From: Mucilaginibacter agri
GTDB taxonomy: Bacteria; Bacteroidota; Bacteroidia; Sphingobacteriales; Sphingobacteriaceae
NCBI RefSeq assembly: GCF_009928685.1
Contig: NZ_WWEO01000042.1
Location: 586,322-650,321 of the forward strand
Length of the DNA stretch: 64,000 nucleotides
Direction: 5' to 3'
Translations under genes and position numbers: made by a program
In this document: positions 52,349 through 61,158 of the stretch, in pieces
Layout of the letters: each line of letters begins with the position of its first letter
Position numbering within the stretch: the first letter of the stretch is position 1
The notes under the pieces: model-generated
What the model was told of the DNA's origin: nothing
The model's input: the letters and a program-made list of their open reading frames with translations, nothing else
Database searches by the model: none

Positions 52349-54139
52349 ATGTCGCTCCAATTTCCGATACTAAATTTTTCCCTTAAAAAAGTACTCGCGG
52401 CCGAGCCCGATAACTTTGTAAAAGCCAAAATCAAAATCGCATTCCTAATGCTGATTTTAACTCTGATTAAGATATTGGTTATTATACCGGTAGCACTTAT
52501 CAACCATCAATACTTACAGGCAAGCAGGGCAGTTTTAATTTTTGTGACATTCTTTTCGGTATTAAAATACCTGTTGTATAAGCCACAGCAAATTAAGATA
52601 ATATCACATATCGTACTCATTACAGCATTGTTTGTTGTTTGGTCAAACCTGCTTGTTTTTATTCAAAACGTTAACGTTATTACGGTACAAACAGCTATTA
52701 TGACCATGTTGTGCGCGTTTTACCTCATGAATGGTCGTATGGCAATAATCTACACCGGGTTAGCAATTTTACCGGTGTTGATATTTTTGCTTATTAAACT
52801 TCAGTTCAATAATCTTTTCCAGTTCGCCCCTCAGCGGTTAGCGTCGCCGGGTTACGAAATAGGTATTTTTCTTAATTTTATTGGCTTAGGGTTAATTCAA
52901 TACTTGTTCTACAAATCCTACCATCGCAATGCGGCCGATAAAGACGCCCTCAACAGAGAATTACAAACTAAAATAGCCGAGGTAAAAGCACTGGCCGACT
53001 CGCGCTCCCTGTTCCTTTCGTCCATGTCGCATGAGTTGCGCACACCTTTAAACGCCATTATAGGTATTTCTAATTTGTTAAAGGAAAACGCTTCGAAAGA
53101 GCAGACGGAAAATCTCGAAATCCTCGAGTTTTCGACCGTTAGCTTGCTATCTATGGTGAATGATATTTTGGATTATCATAAAAGCGAAAACGATAAGATA
53201 GAATTGGAAAACATCCCGATAGATCTTTCTGAATTGTTGCGGAAGATATTTTCGAGTTTAAGATTAAAAGCTGACGAGAAGAACCTGAAACTGATTCTAA
53301 ACATTGAAGAAGATTTAAAGGCGAAGTGGGTAATTTCTGACCCAACCCGCTTAACTCAAATTATTTATAACCTGGTTGGAAATGCTATTAAGTTTACACA
53401 TAAGGGCAAGGTAGAGGTTGATGTTTATCTTTTGGCAAAAGACGCAGAAAGAATAAAGGTGCAGTTTAAAGTAACAGACACCGGTATTGGTATACCCGCC
53501 GACAAGTTTCAGGCTATTTTTGAGCCATTTGCGCAGGCCGCTAAAGATACCACCCGGCATTTCGGCGGCACCGGCCTGGGACTTCCTATTGTTAAGCGGC
53601 TGTTGAGACTTTTCAACAGCTCTATTAAGGTAAAGAGCCAGATAGGTAAAGGTTCGGAGTTTTCTTTTGAATTACACTTACCGCTAGCCGACCCTAAACT
53701 GAAAATGCCAAAGTTATTTGGTAGTACATTTAAGTTGCCAGAATTAAATATATTAATTGCCGAAGACAACCGCATTAATGCCATGCTGCTCGAAAAAATG
53801 CTGCACAACTGGGGCATCAAAACCGTTTTAGCTGTTAACGGGGAAGAAGCACTGGCAAAACTTAAAGATCAAAATATCGACCTCATTTTAATGGACCTGC
53901 AAATGCCCATAATGGATGGCTACCAGGCTGCGGTAAATGTTCGGGCACTTACCGACCCTATTAAAGCAAATATTCCAATACTCGCTGTAACAGCGTCGGC
54001 TTCTGTAGATATTTTTCCCGAAGTAATTGCGGCAGGGATGCAAGATTGCCTCACTAAACCCTACGAAACCGGGGTTATCTACGAGAAATTAAAACGATAC
54101 GGCGTGCCGGTTAACCCCCGGATAAAGTCGGCCCTTTAG
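52349..54139 (+). CDS. Hybrid sensor histidine kinase/response regulator
   Basis: A 596-residue inner-membrane sensor. About six hydrophobic helices fill residues 27-190 with no large periplasmic domain, then a short coiled coil. HisKA has the phospho-acceptor His228 in MSHELRTPLN; HATPase_c has NLVGNAIKFTH (N box), DTGIGIP (G1) and GGTGLGLP (G2); the C-terminal receiver has Asp516 in ILMDLQMPIMDGY and Lys in LTKPYE. No DNA-binding domain, so output must pass to an unseen phosphotransfer protein or regulator. Its last 51 bases overlap the convergent membrane-protein gene. Confidence 0.93.
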   Translation: MSLQFPILNFSLKKVLAAEPDNFVKAKIKIAFLMLILTLIKILVIIPVALINHQYLQASRAVLIFVTFFSVLKYLLYKPQQIKIISHIVLITALFVVWSNLLVFIQNVNVITVQTAIMTMLCAFYLMNGRMAIIYTGLAILPVLIFLLIKLQFNNLFQFAPQRLASPGYEIGIFLNFIGLGLIQYLFYKSYHRNAADKDALNRELQTKIAEVKALADSRSLFLSSMSHELRTPLNAIIGISNLLKENASKEQTENLEILEFSTVSLLSMVNDILDYHKSENDKIELENIPIDLSELLRKIFSSLRLKADEKNLKLILNIEEDLKAKWVISDPTRLTQIIYNLVGNAIKFTHKGKVEVDVYLLAKDAERIKVQFKVTDTGIGIPADKFQAIFEPFAQAAKDTTRHFGGTGLGLPIVKRLLRLFNSSIKVKSQIGKGSEFSFELHLPLADPKLKMPKLFGSTFKLPELNILIAEDNRINAMLLEKMLHNWGIKTVLAVNGEEALAKLKDQNIDLILMDLQMPIMDGYQAAVNVRALTDPIKANIPILAVTASASVDIFPEVIAAGMQDCLTKPYETGVIYEKLKRYGVPVNPRIKSAL

Positions 54140-54874
54140 ATCAAATTCCCTTTCCAACGACATTAGAAAAGCGCCACCGGTAAGTCCGATATTTAACATA
54201 AAGCCGGTCCACAAGGTGCCGTTGTAAATATTTTCGGCCAGTACCGGAATATAATACAGCAGCGTTAAGCTTAATAGAATAGCACCCAAAGAAGAACTGA
54301 TTCGTACTAGTTGCCAGCCTGCTATAATGCAAAAACTGGTGAGCACCATTATAAATCCAACAATATAATCGAGCAAATTAACGGCAGGCAGGTAAGGTGG
54401 GACTTTGCCGGTAATAAAATCTACATGCATAAAATGCAGGCAGCCCATTGCCAAAATACCAAGTGCAAAAAATATACGCCCAACAGAAACAGCCGTTAAA
54501 TGTCCGGTCAGTATTAAAGCGATACCCATCAGAGCCAAATCTTGCAATGCCCTTACCCCGCCAATCATGGTCGGCGATTTAGTAGTTAAGGCCGGTATGT
54601 GCAGCATCAGGATAAACAGACATAGCATGGCAGCCAACAACCAGGCCGTGAGCTTAGTTTTAACATCGATGATGAAACTAACGGCTGCAGCCATCATGGC
54701 AGTGCCGGTAAAGTATACCCAGAACAGTTTCAAAGGCATGTAAACAGGCACCAGGCTGGTTACAAAGGTGGCGTATAAATAATGTTGAATTCCAAATATA
54801 AGCCAGGGAATAGCAAATAGATATTTACCCAGTTTGTTGATGATGGGCTGCCAGTAGATTTGGTTTGTGTTCAT
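54089..54874 (-). CDS. DoxX-like integral membrane protein, second copy
   Basis: A 261-residue protein with eight hydrophobic helices in two four-helix halves. The N-terminal half (LIFGIQHYLYATFVTSLVP, KLFWVYFTGTAMMAAAVSF, IIDVKTKL) resembles the C-terminal half of the protein at 38556-39347; its own second half repeats the pattern weakly (LGILAMGCLHFMHVDFITG). Function unknown. The 3' end overlaps the hybrid kinase gene by 51 bp, tail to tail. The ~290 bases upstream hold no gene that I can support. Confidence 0.75.
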   Translation of the reverse strand: MNTNQIYWQPIINKLGKYLFAIPWLIFGIQHYLYATFVTSLVPVYMPLKLFWVYFTGTAMMAAAVSFIIDVKTKLTAWLLAAMLCLFILMLHIPALTTKSPTMIGGVRALQDLALMGIALILTGHLTAVSVGRIFFALGILAMGCLHFMHVDFITGKVPPYLPAVNLLDYIVGFIMVLTSFCIIAGWQLVRISSSLGAILLSLTLLYYIPVLAENIYNGTLWTGFMLNIGLTGGAFLMSLEREFDLKGRLYPGVNRHAVSF

Positions 54875-55165
54875 GAGGTTGATTTATTGGTTGTATCTAA
54901 GGTATCGGATGAACTCCGTTGTTGCATTGTATTGAGATATACACCTCCAATAAAAGGAAATAAGGTAGCAAAGCGGAAGCAGAAGGATTTAAGGGGCAGA
55001 ATGCTGAATTTGGTAGGTTTTAAATGGTTGTTTATGATTTGGGATGCCAAATGTGTTTGATGGTTCGGCTTTTTATTTATTCTGATATGACTAGTATTAT
55101 GGATTTTGTTTTCTGTAACTTTAATAAACTTGAAACCAAAACGTTACACCTAAATTCTGTCGATT

Positions 55166-56050
55166 ATGAAAATAGTTGATCACTGGTTGGTTGCGGAAAC
55201 AGCTGACGAAAAAATTAAGATCTCCAAATCCGGAAATGCACGCGACCCAATAGACCCGGATTACCTGATTATCCATTATACGGCAACCGACGATGCATCG
55301 TCGGCAATCAATTGGTTTATGGATACTAAAAACAACCCCGATCATATCGCAGCGCATATTGTGCTTAATGTAGATGGTACTATTACCCAGCTTATCCCCT
55401 TTAATTGTAGAGCTAACCATGCGGGCACCAGTACATGGGATGGCGTTGATAGCATGAATTACCACGCTATTGGCATAGAGCTGGTTAATCCCGGCTTCGT
55501 TACCAAACATGCCGACGGCACTTTTAGCCGCAGTACCGATGGCGGTACCAAAACCTATCCGGCCAGTAGCAGCGATAAGTTTATGAAAATTGATCATAAA
55601 CATAAGTTTTGGCCCAATAGCCATTATTGGTCCAAATTTCCCGACCCGCAACTAAAGGCTCTGTATGAATTGGGGAAGGTGATATTTGATGAGTATGCGC
55701 TGGTACAAGCTATTGGTCACGACGACATATCACCAGCCCGTAAAGCCGACCCCGGCCCCGCTTTTCCCTGGGCCACATTTAAAAACCGCGTGTTTGGCCA
55801 TGCCGATAATACCGGGAAGATTTTTGTTATAAATACGGAGGGAACAAACTTCCGCAGCGAAGCTTCAACAAGCGCGTCTGTTAAGAAAAAATTGAGCAAA
55901 GGTTATGAGGTAGGCCTGATAGAAACCAAAGGCCAATGGAGCAGGGTGTACCTTACAAATACGCAATCAGAAGTTTTAGTTGATTCAAAAAGTGTTAAAA
56001 CGATAGGTTGGATCTTTAGCTCATTGTTAACTTTAAAAGCCGGGCAGTAG
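55166..56050 (+). CDS. N-acetylmuramoyl-L-alanine amidase (amidase_2) with SH3 domain
   Basis: A 294-residue protein. The amidase_2/PGRP-type domain spans ~30-205: first Zn ligand His in YLIIHYTATDD, the conserved CRANHAGTSTW and IGIELVNPG, and GHDDISPARKADPGPAF with the final His and Asp. A bacterial SH3 domain follows (~220-285, GTNFRSEASTSASVKKKL). There is no signal peptide, unusual for a cell-wall hydrolase; that fits AmpD-like recycling enzymes or phage/tail-associated lysins. It precedes the APS kinase gene by 41 bp on the same strand. Confidence 0.85.
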   Translation: MKIVDHWLVAETADEKIKISKSGNARDPIDPDYLIIHYTATDDASSAINWFMDTKNNPDHIAAHIVLNVDGTITQLIPFNCRANHAGTSTWDGVDSMNYHAIGIELVNPGFVTKHADGTFSRSTDGGTKTYPASSSDKFMKIDHKHKFWPNSHYWSKFPDPQLKALYELGKVIFDEYALVQAIGHDDISPARKADPGPAFPWATFKNRVFGHADNTGKIFVINTEGTNFRSEASTSASVKKKLSKGYEVGLIETKGQWSRVYLTNTQSEVLVDSKSVKTIGWIFSSLLTLKAGQ

Positions 56051-56091
56051 GATTAAATATTTTTGCAGATATTGCTGTAAATTATAACCTA

Positions 56092-56649
56092 ATGCTTTTA
56101 TTACAAACCACCGGATTATCTGGTGCCGGTAAAACTACGCTATCAAATTTGGTGAGAGCGCGCCTGGCCAAACTAAATCTAAACTGTATTGTCATAGATG
56201 GGGATACCTATCGGCAAAGCTTGTGTAAAGATCTGGGCTTTTCGCAGGCAGATCGTATCGAGAACATCAGGAGGCTGGGCGCCGAAGCTCACCGGCACGC
56301 GCAGCAAGGTACCATTGCCATTATAGCCGCCATTAACCCTTTTGAACAGAGCAGGAGGGAGTTGGGAGAAATGTACGGTGCCAAAACTATATGGGTAGAT
56401 TGCGCTATGCAAACCTTAATTGCGCGCGACACCAAAGGCCTTTACAAACGTGCGCTATTACTAAACAATCACCCCAAAAAATTGAATAATCTAACGGGGG
56501 TTAACGACATTTATGAAGCACCCGAAAATCCCGACCTGCATATTTGTACGCATCTGCTAACGCCAGAGGAGGCATGTGAGCGGATGTTGAACTTTATTTT
56601 GGCAACGCTTGAGCCATCCGTAATTCCTCAAGCTGATTATAAAGAGTAA
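56092..56649 (+). CDS. cysC: Adenylylsulfate (APS) kinase, orphan
   Basis: A 185-residue kinase that turns APS into PAPS, the sulfate donor. The P-loop is GLSGAGKTT at residues 8-16; DGDTYR, FSQADRIENIRR, and the lid RDTKGLYKRA are present, plus NDIYEAPENPD near the C-terminus. No ATP sulfurylase or PAPS reductase gene is nearby, so it does not look like a sulfate-assimilation gene. Its 3' end overlaps a convergent sulfotransferase-like gene by 56 bp, which suggests that PAPS made here serves that enzyme. Confidence 0.92.
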   Translation: MLLLQTTGLSGAGKTTLSNLVRARLAKLNLNCIVIDGDTYRQSLCKDLGFSQADRIENIRRLGAEAHRHAQQGTIAIIAAINPFEQSRRELGEMYGAKTIWVDCAMQTLIARDTKGLYKRALLLNNHPKKLNNLTGVNDIYEAPENPDLHICTHLLTPEEACERMLNFILATLEPSVIPQADYKE

Positions 56650-57568
56650 AGGCTTGTTGCTGATAGGAGGGTGCGGCCTCGATGGGTTGTACCTCTGTAA
56701 AAATCTGCTCCGGGTATTTGGCGTTGTATTGGCTGCGTTTGATAATCTCTTCCCAATCATTAACGTGCAAAGTAACGCCTGTGAAGTTGCAGAAGCTTTG
56801 CATAATACTCATAATGCCTTCATTGTAGTTAAGGAGTAAAGTGCGCGGGTCGCGCTGCGATTCGCGGATAAATGCCGAAAAGTAGCTCTCTAAAACCTTG
56901 GCCATGTGCCCGTCTAAATCTGTAGCTGAGGTAGAATTTGGATCGATTCCCAGAAACTCATTGGGCACAACTCCCGGAACAGCCTGCATACCCCGTAGTT
57001 TTTGATGCGAACGGATAACCTCGTCAGGGCGGCGATAAAGTAGTATGAAAGGCACTTGCGGATATAGTTTGCGAAGCAAAGGCATAAAATGGATATGCCA
57101 GCTATCAGCCTTGATAAAAAGACGCTCTTTTAAGCCGCTGCGGTTTTGTCCGTAAATGGCTATGGCTGCTTGTAATAATTGTTCGGTGTCGAATTCTGGG
57201 ATAAGCGTATTGGTTTTGGTAAGCCTGAGCATTTCGTCTATAAACGTAACTTCGGCCAATACAATGTGCCGGTTGCTTAACCCTAATAACTGCGATATTA
57301 AGGTGGAGCCACATCTGGAAACATGGAAAATAAAAGCAGTTGGTGCTACACAATTTAAGCTGGAGACCCACTCTGGCAAAACATTAATATCGCTATATGA
57401 TTTAAACTTACTCGAATTGAAAGTATGCGAGAAGCACCTTCCTATTGTTTCAGAAAAAAATGGCTCCGTGTATTCAATCTTGTCAGTGTAAACCCATTTA
57501 CAGCTATAGCCGTCTGTAGCGTTTAAGTTATAAGGTAACCAGTTGGTTATATCTGAGTTATTGTTCAT
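56594..57568 (-). CDS. PAPS-dependent sulfotransferase-like protein
   Basis: A 324-residue protein (from ATG 57568; an in-frame ATG at 57622 would overlap the upstream gene by 65 bp). The 5'-phosphosulfate loop is FHVSRCGSTLISQLL at about residue 80-95, and the 3'-phosphate site is LYRRPDEVIRSHQK at about 175-190, as in sulfotransferase-family proteins. No signal peptide. It follows the Asp/Asn hydroxylase with an 11-bp overlap on the same strand, and overlaps the APS kinase tail to tail. The acceptor is unknown; a hydroxylated peptide or surface glycan is possible. Confidence 0.8.
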   Translation of the reverse strand: MNNNSDITNWLPYNLNATDGYSCKWVYTDKIEYTEPFFSETIGRCFSHTFNSSKFKSYSDINVLPEWVSSLNCVAPTAFIFHVSRCGSTLISQLLGLSNRHIVLAEVTFIDEMLRLTKTNTLIPEFDTEQLLQAAIAIYGQNRSGLKERLFIKADSWHIHFMPLLRKLYPQVPFILLYRRPDEVIRSHQKLRGMQAVPGVVPNEFLGIDPNSTSATDLDGHMAKVLESYFSAFIRESQRDPRTLLLNYNEGIMSIMQSFCNFTGVTLHVNDWEEIIKRSQYNAKYPEQIFTEVQPIEAAPSYQQQAFTLYNQLEELRMAQALPK

Positions 57569-58265
57569 TATTAATGGTAGATAAGGTGTTGTATTGTTTT
57601 TGAAAATCATCGGCCATTGCATTGGCTGTCGGTGTGTTTTGGCTTCTTAATGATACTATCATTTGTAATAATACCTCGGGCGAATGTCCTTCCTCGGGAG
57701 CGAAGGCGATAATATCGGCGTTTAAGATCAAGTCTTTTAGCCACGAGTTAACCTTGCAATCAATAACCAGGTGTATGCGGTCTGTAGTACCATTGTTGGT
57801 AACCCGGTGCGGCAGGTTGGCATTTATATACCAGCATTCGCCTTCGTTCATAATCACCCGCTCACTGTTTACGTAAAACGCTACATCCGGATTGGTAATG
57901 ATGGGCACGTGTAAACGTGCTTCGCCATTTTCGAAGGCTAACTCTATATCACGGTGCTCTTTTATAACCGAACCAGCACAAAGGTTTAATAGCCTTACCG
58001 ACATAATATCACACTTAAACTGCCCGAGCAATTTTTTAACAGACGGAAATAACTCCATGTTTGGATGATCTTCAAAGGTATCTGCGTTCATGAGCTCAGG
58101 TATTATGCTATCTGTGCCGCCGGGTGTGCGTAGGGGCAATACCGTCCAGTTGCCCTGGTAATGCAAGTTGTTAAAATGAGCATGCCATTTTTGATCAATT
58201 CGCTCAAGATCTGCTCTGATAGAATTTATGGGAACGGTTAGGTTTGCTTTGGAGTAAGCTATCAT
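57558..58265 (-). CDS. Aspartyl/asparaginyl beta-hydroxylase family dioxygenase
   Basis: A 235-residue Fe(II)/2-oxoglutarate oxygenase (PF05118 type). Iron ligands and 2OG contact are seen in VIKEHRDIEL (His-x-Asp, ~103-106), LPHRVTNNG (His ~150) and RIHLVIDCKV (Arg ~161). The C-terminal ~60 residues are a helical extension. Family members hydroxylate Asp/Asn side chains in proteins, peptides or free amino acids. Its stop overlaps the start of the sulfotransferase gene, implying coupled translation and probably a shared substrate. Confidence 0.88.
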   Translation of the reverse strand: MIAYSKANLTVPINSIRADLERIDQKWHAHFNNLHYQGNWTVLPLRTPGGTDSIIPELMNADTFEDHPNMELFPSVKKLLGQFKCDIMSVRLLNLCAGSVIKEHRDIELAFENGEARLHVPIITNPDVAFYVNSERVIMNEGECWYINANLPHRVTNNGTTDRIHLVIDCKVNSWLKDLILNADIIAFAPEEGHSPEVLLQMIVSLRSQNTPTANAMADDFQKQYNTLSTINNEQ

Positions 58266-58368
58266 TAATTAGCTATTAAAAATGAATAAAGTGACAAGGT
58301 TAAATATCATATGAATATAGGACATTTAACCATTAGTTTGTTTTTCGTTGCAATTAGTTGAAATAATA

Positions 58369-58401
58369 TTTGCATATCACATTTAAAAAAAAGTAATTTT
58401 A
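58369..58401 (+). promoter_or_regulatory. Near-consensus promoter of the formyltransferase/collar operon
   Basis: TTTG (58369-58372), 21-nt spacer, TAATTTTA (58394-58401; one mismatch to TAnnTTTG). The ATG follows 21 nt later. Confidence 0.45.
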
Positions 58402-58422
58402 GCCAACCTAACTTATCGCATC

Positions 58423-59382
58423 ATGTTAAAAGTAGTCATACTTTCTAACCATGTTTCTTGTTTACCCGTAGTGGATTATCTCAACGCGCAAGGGAGCTTG
58501 CAAGCTGTTGTTTCCACAGATAAACTTCGGGACCACCACACCGGCATTGAAGATTTTTGCAATAGCAAGAATATTTTATTTTTAAAGATCAACAGAGCGG
58601 GGTTACTTACAGCCGTTAAGCAATTATTTACCGACTACAGGCCCGATGCAGTGATTATGTTCGGGTTCTCTTATCGAATTCCTGCTGCTCTTTACGAGTT
58701 TCCTCCACTAGGTTTTTACAACGTACATTTTAGTTTATTACCTGCCTATCAGGGGCCCGACCCGCTGTTTTGGCAAATGAAGAATGGCGAAACTGCCGGT
58801 GGCGTAAGTATCCATAGGGTCGATGCTGGGTTTGATACAGGTGCTGTAGTAATGCAGCAGCAATTGCCATTTATACCCGGCGAAACCTGGGGCGTAGCAG
58901 ATGGTCGGTACGGTGTGCTGGCTGTTAATATGATCGTTCAGCTGATAGATCAGCTGAAAAAAGATAAAGGCATTGCAGAGTTGCCTGTTAACACAATTAT
59001 AGCAAGCTATTACCCAAGACCCACAGCTAACGATTTGGCCATTGACTGGGATTTACATACTGCCGCGCAAATAGAGGCGCTTGTAAACGCATGTAACCCA
59101 GGGGGAGGTGGAGCAGTAACAACTTTTAGGCAACAACTGGTAAAAATACTGGAAGTATCTCCGGTTGAGGCTACGGGCGAAGCTGGTGTTGCAGGTGGTA
59201 CAATTATACATGCAGATGGTAGCGGGTTATATGTGCAATGCATGGACCGGCGAATTTTAAGAGTAAATGTTTTAAAACTTAGCGAAGGTTTTGTGACCGG
59301 CTTTAAGCTTGTTGCCATGGGGGTGCAAAAGGGTGATAGGCTTGAAAACGGCATCTTTCAATATCAGCAAGAACATATTTAA
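58423..59382 (+). CDS. Formyltransferase-family protein (non-Fmt)
   Basis: A 319-residue protein with the 10-formyl-THF transferase core: the catalytic Asn-x-His in YNVHFSLLPAYQGPDP (~99-114) and the Asp in AGFDTGAV (~138). A C-terminal ~90-residue OB-like part (VNVLKLSEG..GDRLENG) resembles the Fmt C-terminal domain. Context is unlike fmt (no def, no translation genes). It opens a run with three tail-collar genes 30 bp downstream and is divergent from the hydroxylase/sulfotransferase pair. It may formylate an amino sugar or a peptide; this is inference. Confidence 0.82.
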   Translation: MLKVVILSNHVSCLPVVDYLNAQGSLQAVVSTDKLRDHHTGIEDFCNSKNILFLKINRAGLLTAVKQLFTDYRPDAVIMFGFSYRIPAALYEFPPLGFYNVHFSLLPAYQGPDPLFWQMKNGETAGGVSIHRVDAGFDTGAVVMQQQLPFIPGETWGVADGRYGVLAVNMIVQLIDQLKKDKGIAELPVNTIIASYYPRPTANDLAIDWDLHTAAQIEALVNACNPGGGGAVTTFRQQLVKILEVSPVEATGEAGVAGGTIIHADGSGLYVQCMDRRILRVNVLKLSEGFVTGFKLVAMGVQKGDRLENGIFQYQQEHI

Positions 59383-59412
59383 TTGAATTTATAAACTTAA
59401 ACCATTCTTTTT

Positions 59413-59937
59413 ATGCAACCTTATGTTGGAGAAATCCGAATCTGGCCTGGCAATTTTCCGCCGGCGCAATGGGCGTTTTGCCAGGGACAACTTTTGTCCA
59501 TTAGTACGTTCCAAACCCTTTTTACCTTAATTGGAACCACCTACGGCGGCGATGGCCAGCAAACTTTTGCATTGCCCAATATGCAGGGCAGAGCGCCGGT
59601 ACATATGGGCACCGGTCTAGGGTTAGCCCCCGTGGTATTGGGTCAGATCGGCGGCTCAGAAACTGTAACGCTTACACAGGGGCAAATGCCAATGCATACC
59701 CATAACGTTAACGTGCAAAACACAGAAGGAAATACAAATACCCCGCAAAATACGCTTTTTGCCAACACAGGTACGGGCGATAACGATTACGCACTCGGCA
59801 CCGTTACCCCTGATGTAACTATGGGTACCCAGTCCGTATCTTTTGCGGGGGGTAGCCAACCCTACGATATCATTCAGCCATCGCTTGCGTTGAACTTTAT
59901 TATTTCATTATATGGCATCTGGCCATCTCAAAATTAA
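59413..59937 (+). CDS. Phage tail collar-domain protein (MdpB type), copy 1
   Basis: A 174-residue protein. The N-terminal half is a tail-collar domain: GEIRIWPGNFPPAQWAFCQG, TFQTLFTLIGTTYGGDG, FALPNMQGRAPV; the second half has MPMHTHNVNV and ends FAGGSQPYDIIQPSLALNF. The wording matches microcystin-dependent-protein-B/tail-fibre proteins. No signal peptide. It is the first of three tandem paralogues, each about 170 residues, separated by 24-30 bp. No other phage structural gene is present in the window. Confidence 0.88.
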   Translation: MQPYVGEIRIWPGNFPPAQWAFCQGQLLSISTFQTLFTLIGTTYGGDGQQTFALPNMQGRAPVHMGTGLGLAPVVLGQIGGSETVTLTQGQMPMHTHNVNVQNTEGNTNTPQNTLFANTGTGDNDYALGTVTPDVTMGTQSVSFAGGSQPYDIIQPSLALNFIISLYGIWPSQN

Positions 59938-59967
59938 ACCTCTTATAAACCTTAATCAAAAAATAAA

Positions 59968-60471
59968 ATGGATTGGTATTTAGGCGAAATAAAAATAATT
60001 AGCCAAAACTTTGCACCCAAGGGTTGGGCTTTGTGTAACGGCCAACTTTTACCTATAGCGCAAAATCAGGCACTATTTGCCCTACTGGGTACTATATATG
60101 GCGGAAACGGAATACAAACCTTTGGGTTGCCAAATCTTCAGGGGCGTATACCTCTCGGGTTTTCAACTCAATATCCTCAAGGCTTAATCTCGGGCACAAA
60201 TAGCGCCACGTTAACGGCAAACCAGTTACCGATGCACAATCACATGTTTCTGGCCAATAATGCGGCTGGCAATACCGCTGCACCCTCGGGTGCCTATTTT
60301 GCTATTAGCGGCACGGCAGATAACGATTATTCTACCGGCCAGCCTAATGCGGTTATGGCTCCCAATGAGTTAGGCATGGCTGGTTCTTCGCAGCCTGTGT
60401 CAACACAGCAACCTTACTTGGCGCTCAATTTTGTAATTGCCACAACCGGTATATATCCTTCAAGAAATTAA
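59968..60471 (+). CDS. Phage tail collar-domain protein (MdpB type), copy 2
   Basis: A 167-residue paralogue. It keeps the collar motifs (GEIKIISQNFAPKGWALCNG, LFALLGTIYGGNG, FGLPNLQGRIPLGF) and the C-terminal QPYLALNFVIATTGIYPSRN, but it lacks the GTGLGL insert and is the most divergent of the three, with IPLGFSTQYPQG instead. The central His pair (LPMHNHMFL) differs from MHTH in copy 1. Different but related subunits suggest a hetero-oligomer rather than recent duplication (inference). Confidence 0.87.
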   Translation: MDWYLGEIKIISQNFAPKGWALCNGQLLPIAQNQALFALLGTIYGGNGIQTFGLPNLQGRIPLGFSTQYPQGLISGTNSATLTANQLPMHNHMFLANNAAGNTAAPSGAYFAISGTADNDYSTGQPNAVMAPNELGMAGSSQPVSTQQPYLALNFVIATTGIYPSRN

Positions 60472-60495
60472 TTTAAACCTATTATCATAAATATT

Positions 60496-61017
60496 ATGGA
60501 CAATGTATTTTTAGCCGAAATACGGCTTTTTGCAGGCACATACCCACCAGCTGGATGGGCCTTTTGTCAGGGGCAGCTTATACAAATACGTCAATATAGT
60601 GCCTTATTCGCACTTTTAGGCACCGTTTATGGTGGTGATGGCAAAAACACTTTCGCGCTTCCCAATTTACAGGGTTCTATACCCGTTGGTGTGGGCACCG
60701 GGCTAGGCCTTAGCCAACGTGTGTTGGGCGAAGTTTTTGGCTCTGAAAGCACCACATTATTACAGGAAAATCTTCCTCGGCATACGCATACCGTAAATGC
60801 TGTGAGTGCTACGGGGACAGTTTCCGACCCTACGAATGATTTATTTGCTAGTAAAGGCAGAGGAGATAGCGGTTACACAAATGCTGTGCCTAATGTACAA
60901 ATGAATCCCCTTACTGTTGGTGTAGCAGGTGGTAGCATACCTGTATCTAATATGCAACCCTATATGGCGCTTAATTACATCATAGCTATGCAAGGGCAAT
61001 ATCCGGCAAGAAATTAA
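60496..61017 (+). CDS. Phage tail collar-domain protein (MdpB type), copy 3
   Basis: A 173-residue paralogue closest to copy 1 (AEIRLFAGTYPPAGWAFCQG, LFALLGTVYGGDG, FALPNLQGSIPVGVGTG, LPRHTHTVN, VAGGSIPVSNMQPYMALNY, ending QYPARN). No signal peptide. A perfect 13-bp hairpin follows 18 nt after the stop and then the adhesin gene starts, so the formyltransferase and three collar genes likely form one transcript. Confidence 0.88.
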   Translation: MDNVFLAEIRLFAGTYPPAGWAFCQGQLIQIRQYSALFALLGTVYGGDGKNTFALPNLQGSIPVGVGTGLGLSQRVLGEVFGSESTTLLQENLPRHTHTVNAVSATGTVSDPTNDLFASKGRGDSGYTNAVPNVQMNPLTVGVAGGSIPVSNMQPYMALNYIIAMQGQYPARN

Positions 61018-61035
61018 ATAGTTAGAAATTGAATA

Positions 61036-61080
61036 CCCATTGTCGGGATATATCAATCCGCATTTCCCGACAATGGGTTT
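61036..61080 (+). terminator. Long hairpin after the collar operon
   Basis: CCCATTGTCGGGA (61036-61048) and TCCCGACAATGGG (61065-61077) are perfect 13-bp arms with a 16-nt loop, then TTT. Partial read-through into the adhesin gene is possible. Confidence 0.75.
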
Positions 61081-61158
61081 CATGTGGCAGCATAGGCCTC
61101 ATTTTGCAGCGCTTGCACGGTTAGCTGAAAAGGTTTATTGGATTTAACGAGATTTTAG

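Noticed and set aside
54860..55060. 66-codon plus-strand frame before the amidase gene.
   Set aside because: It starts antisense in the DoxX-like gene and shows no protein-like pattern.
55166..61017. Remnant prophage or contractile injection system.
   Set aside because: Amidase and collar domains hinted at it, but sheath, tube, baseplate, capsid, terminase and integrase genes are all absent in the window.
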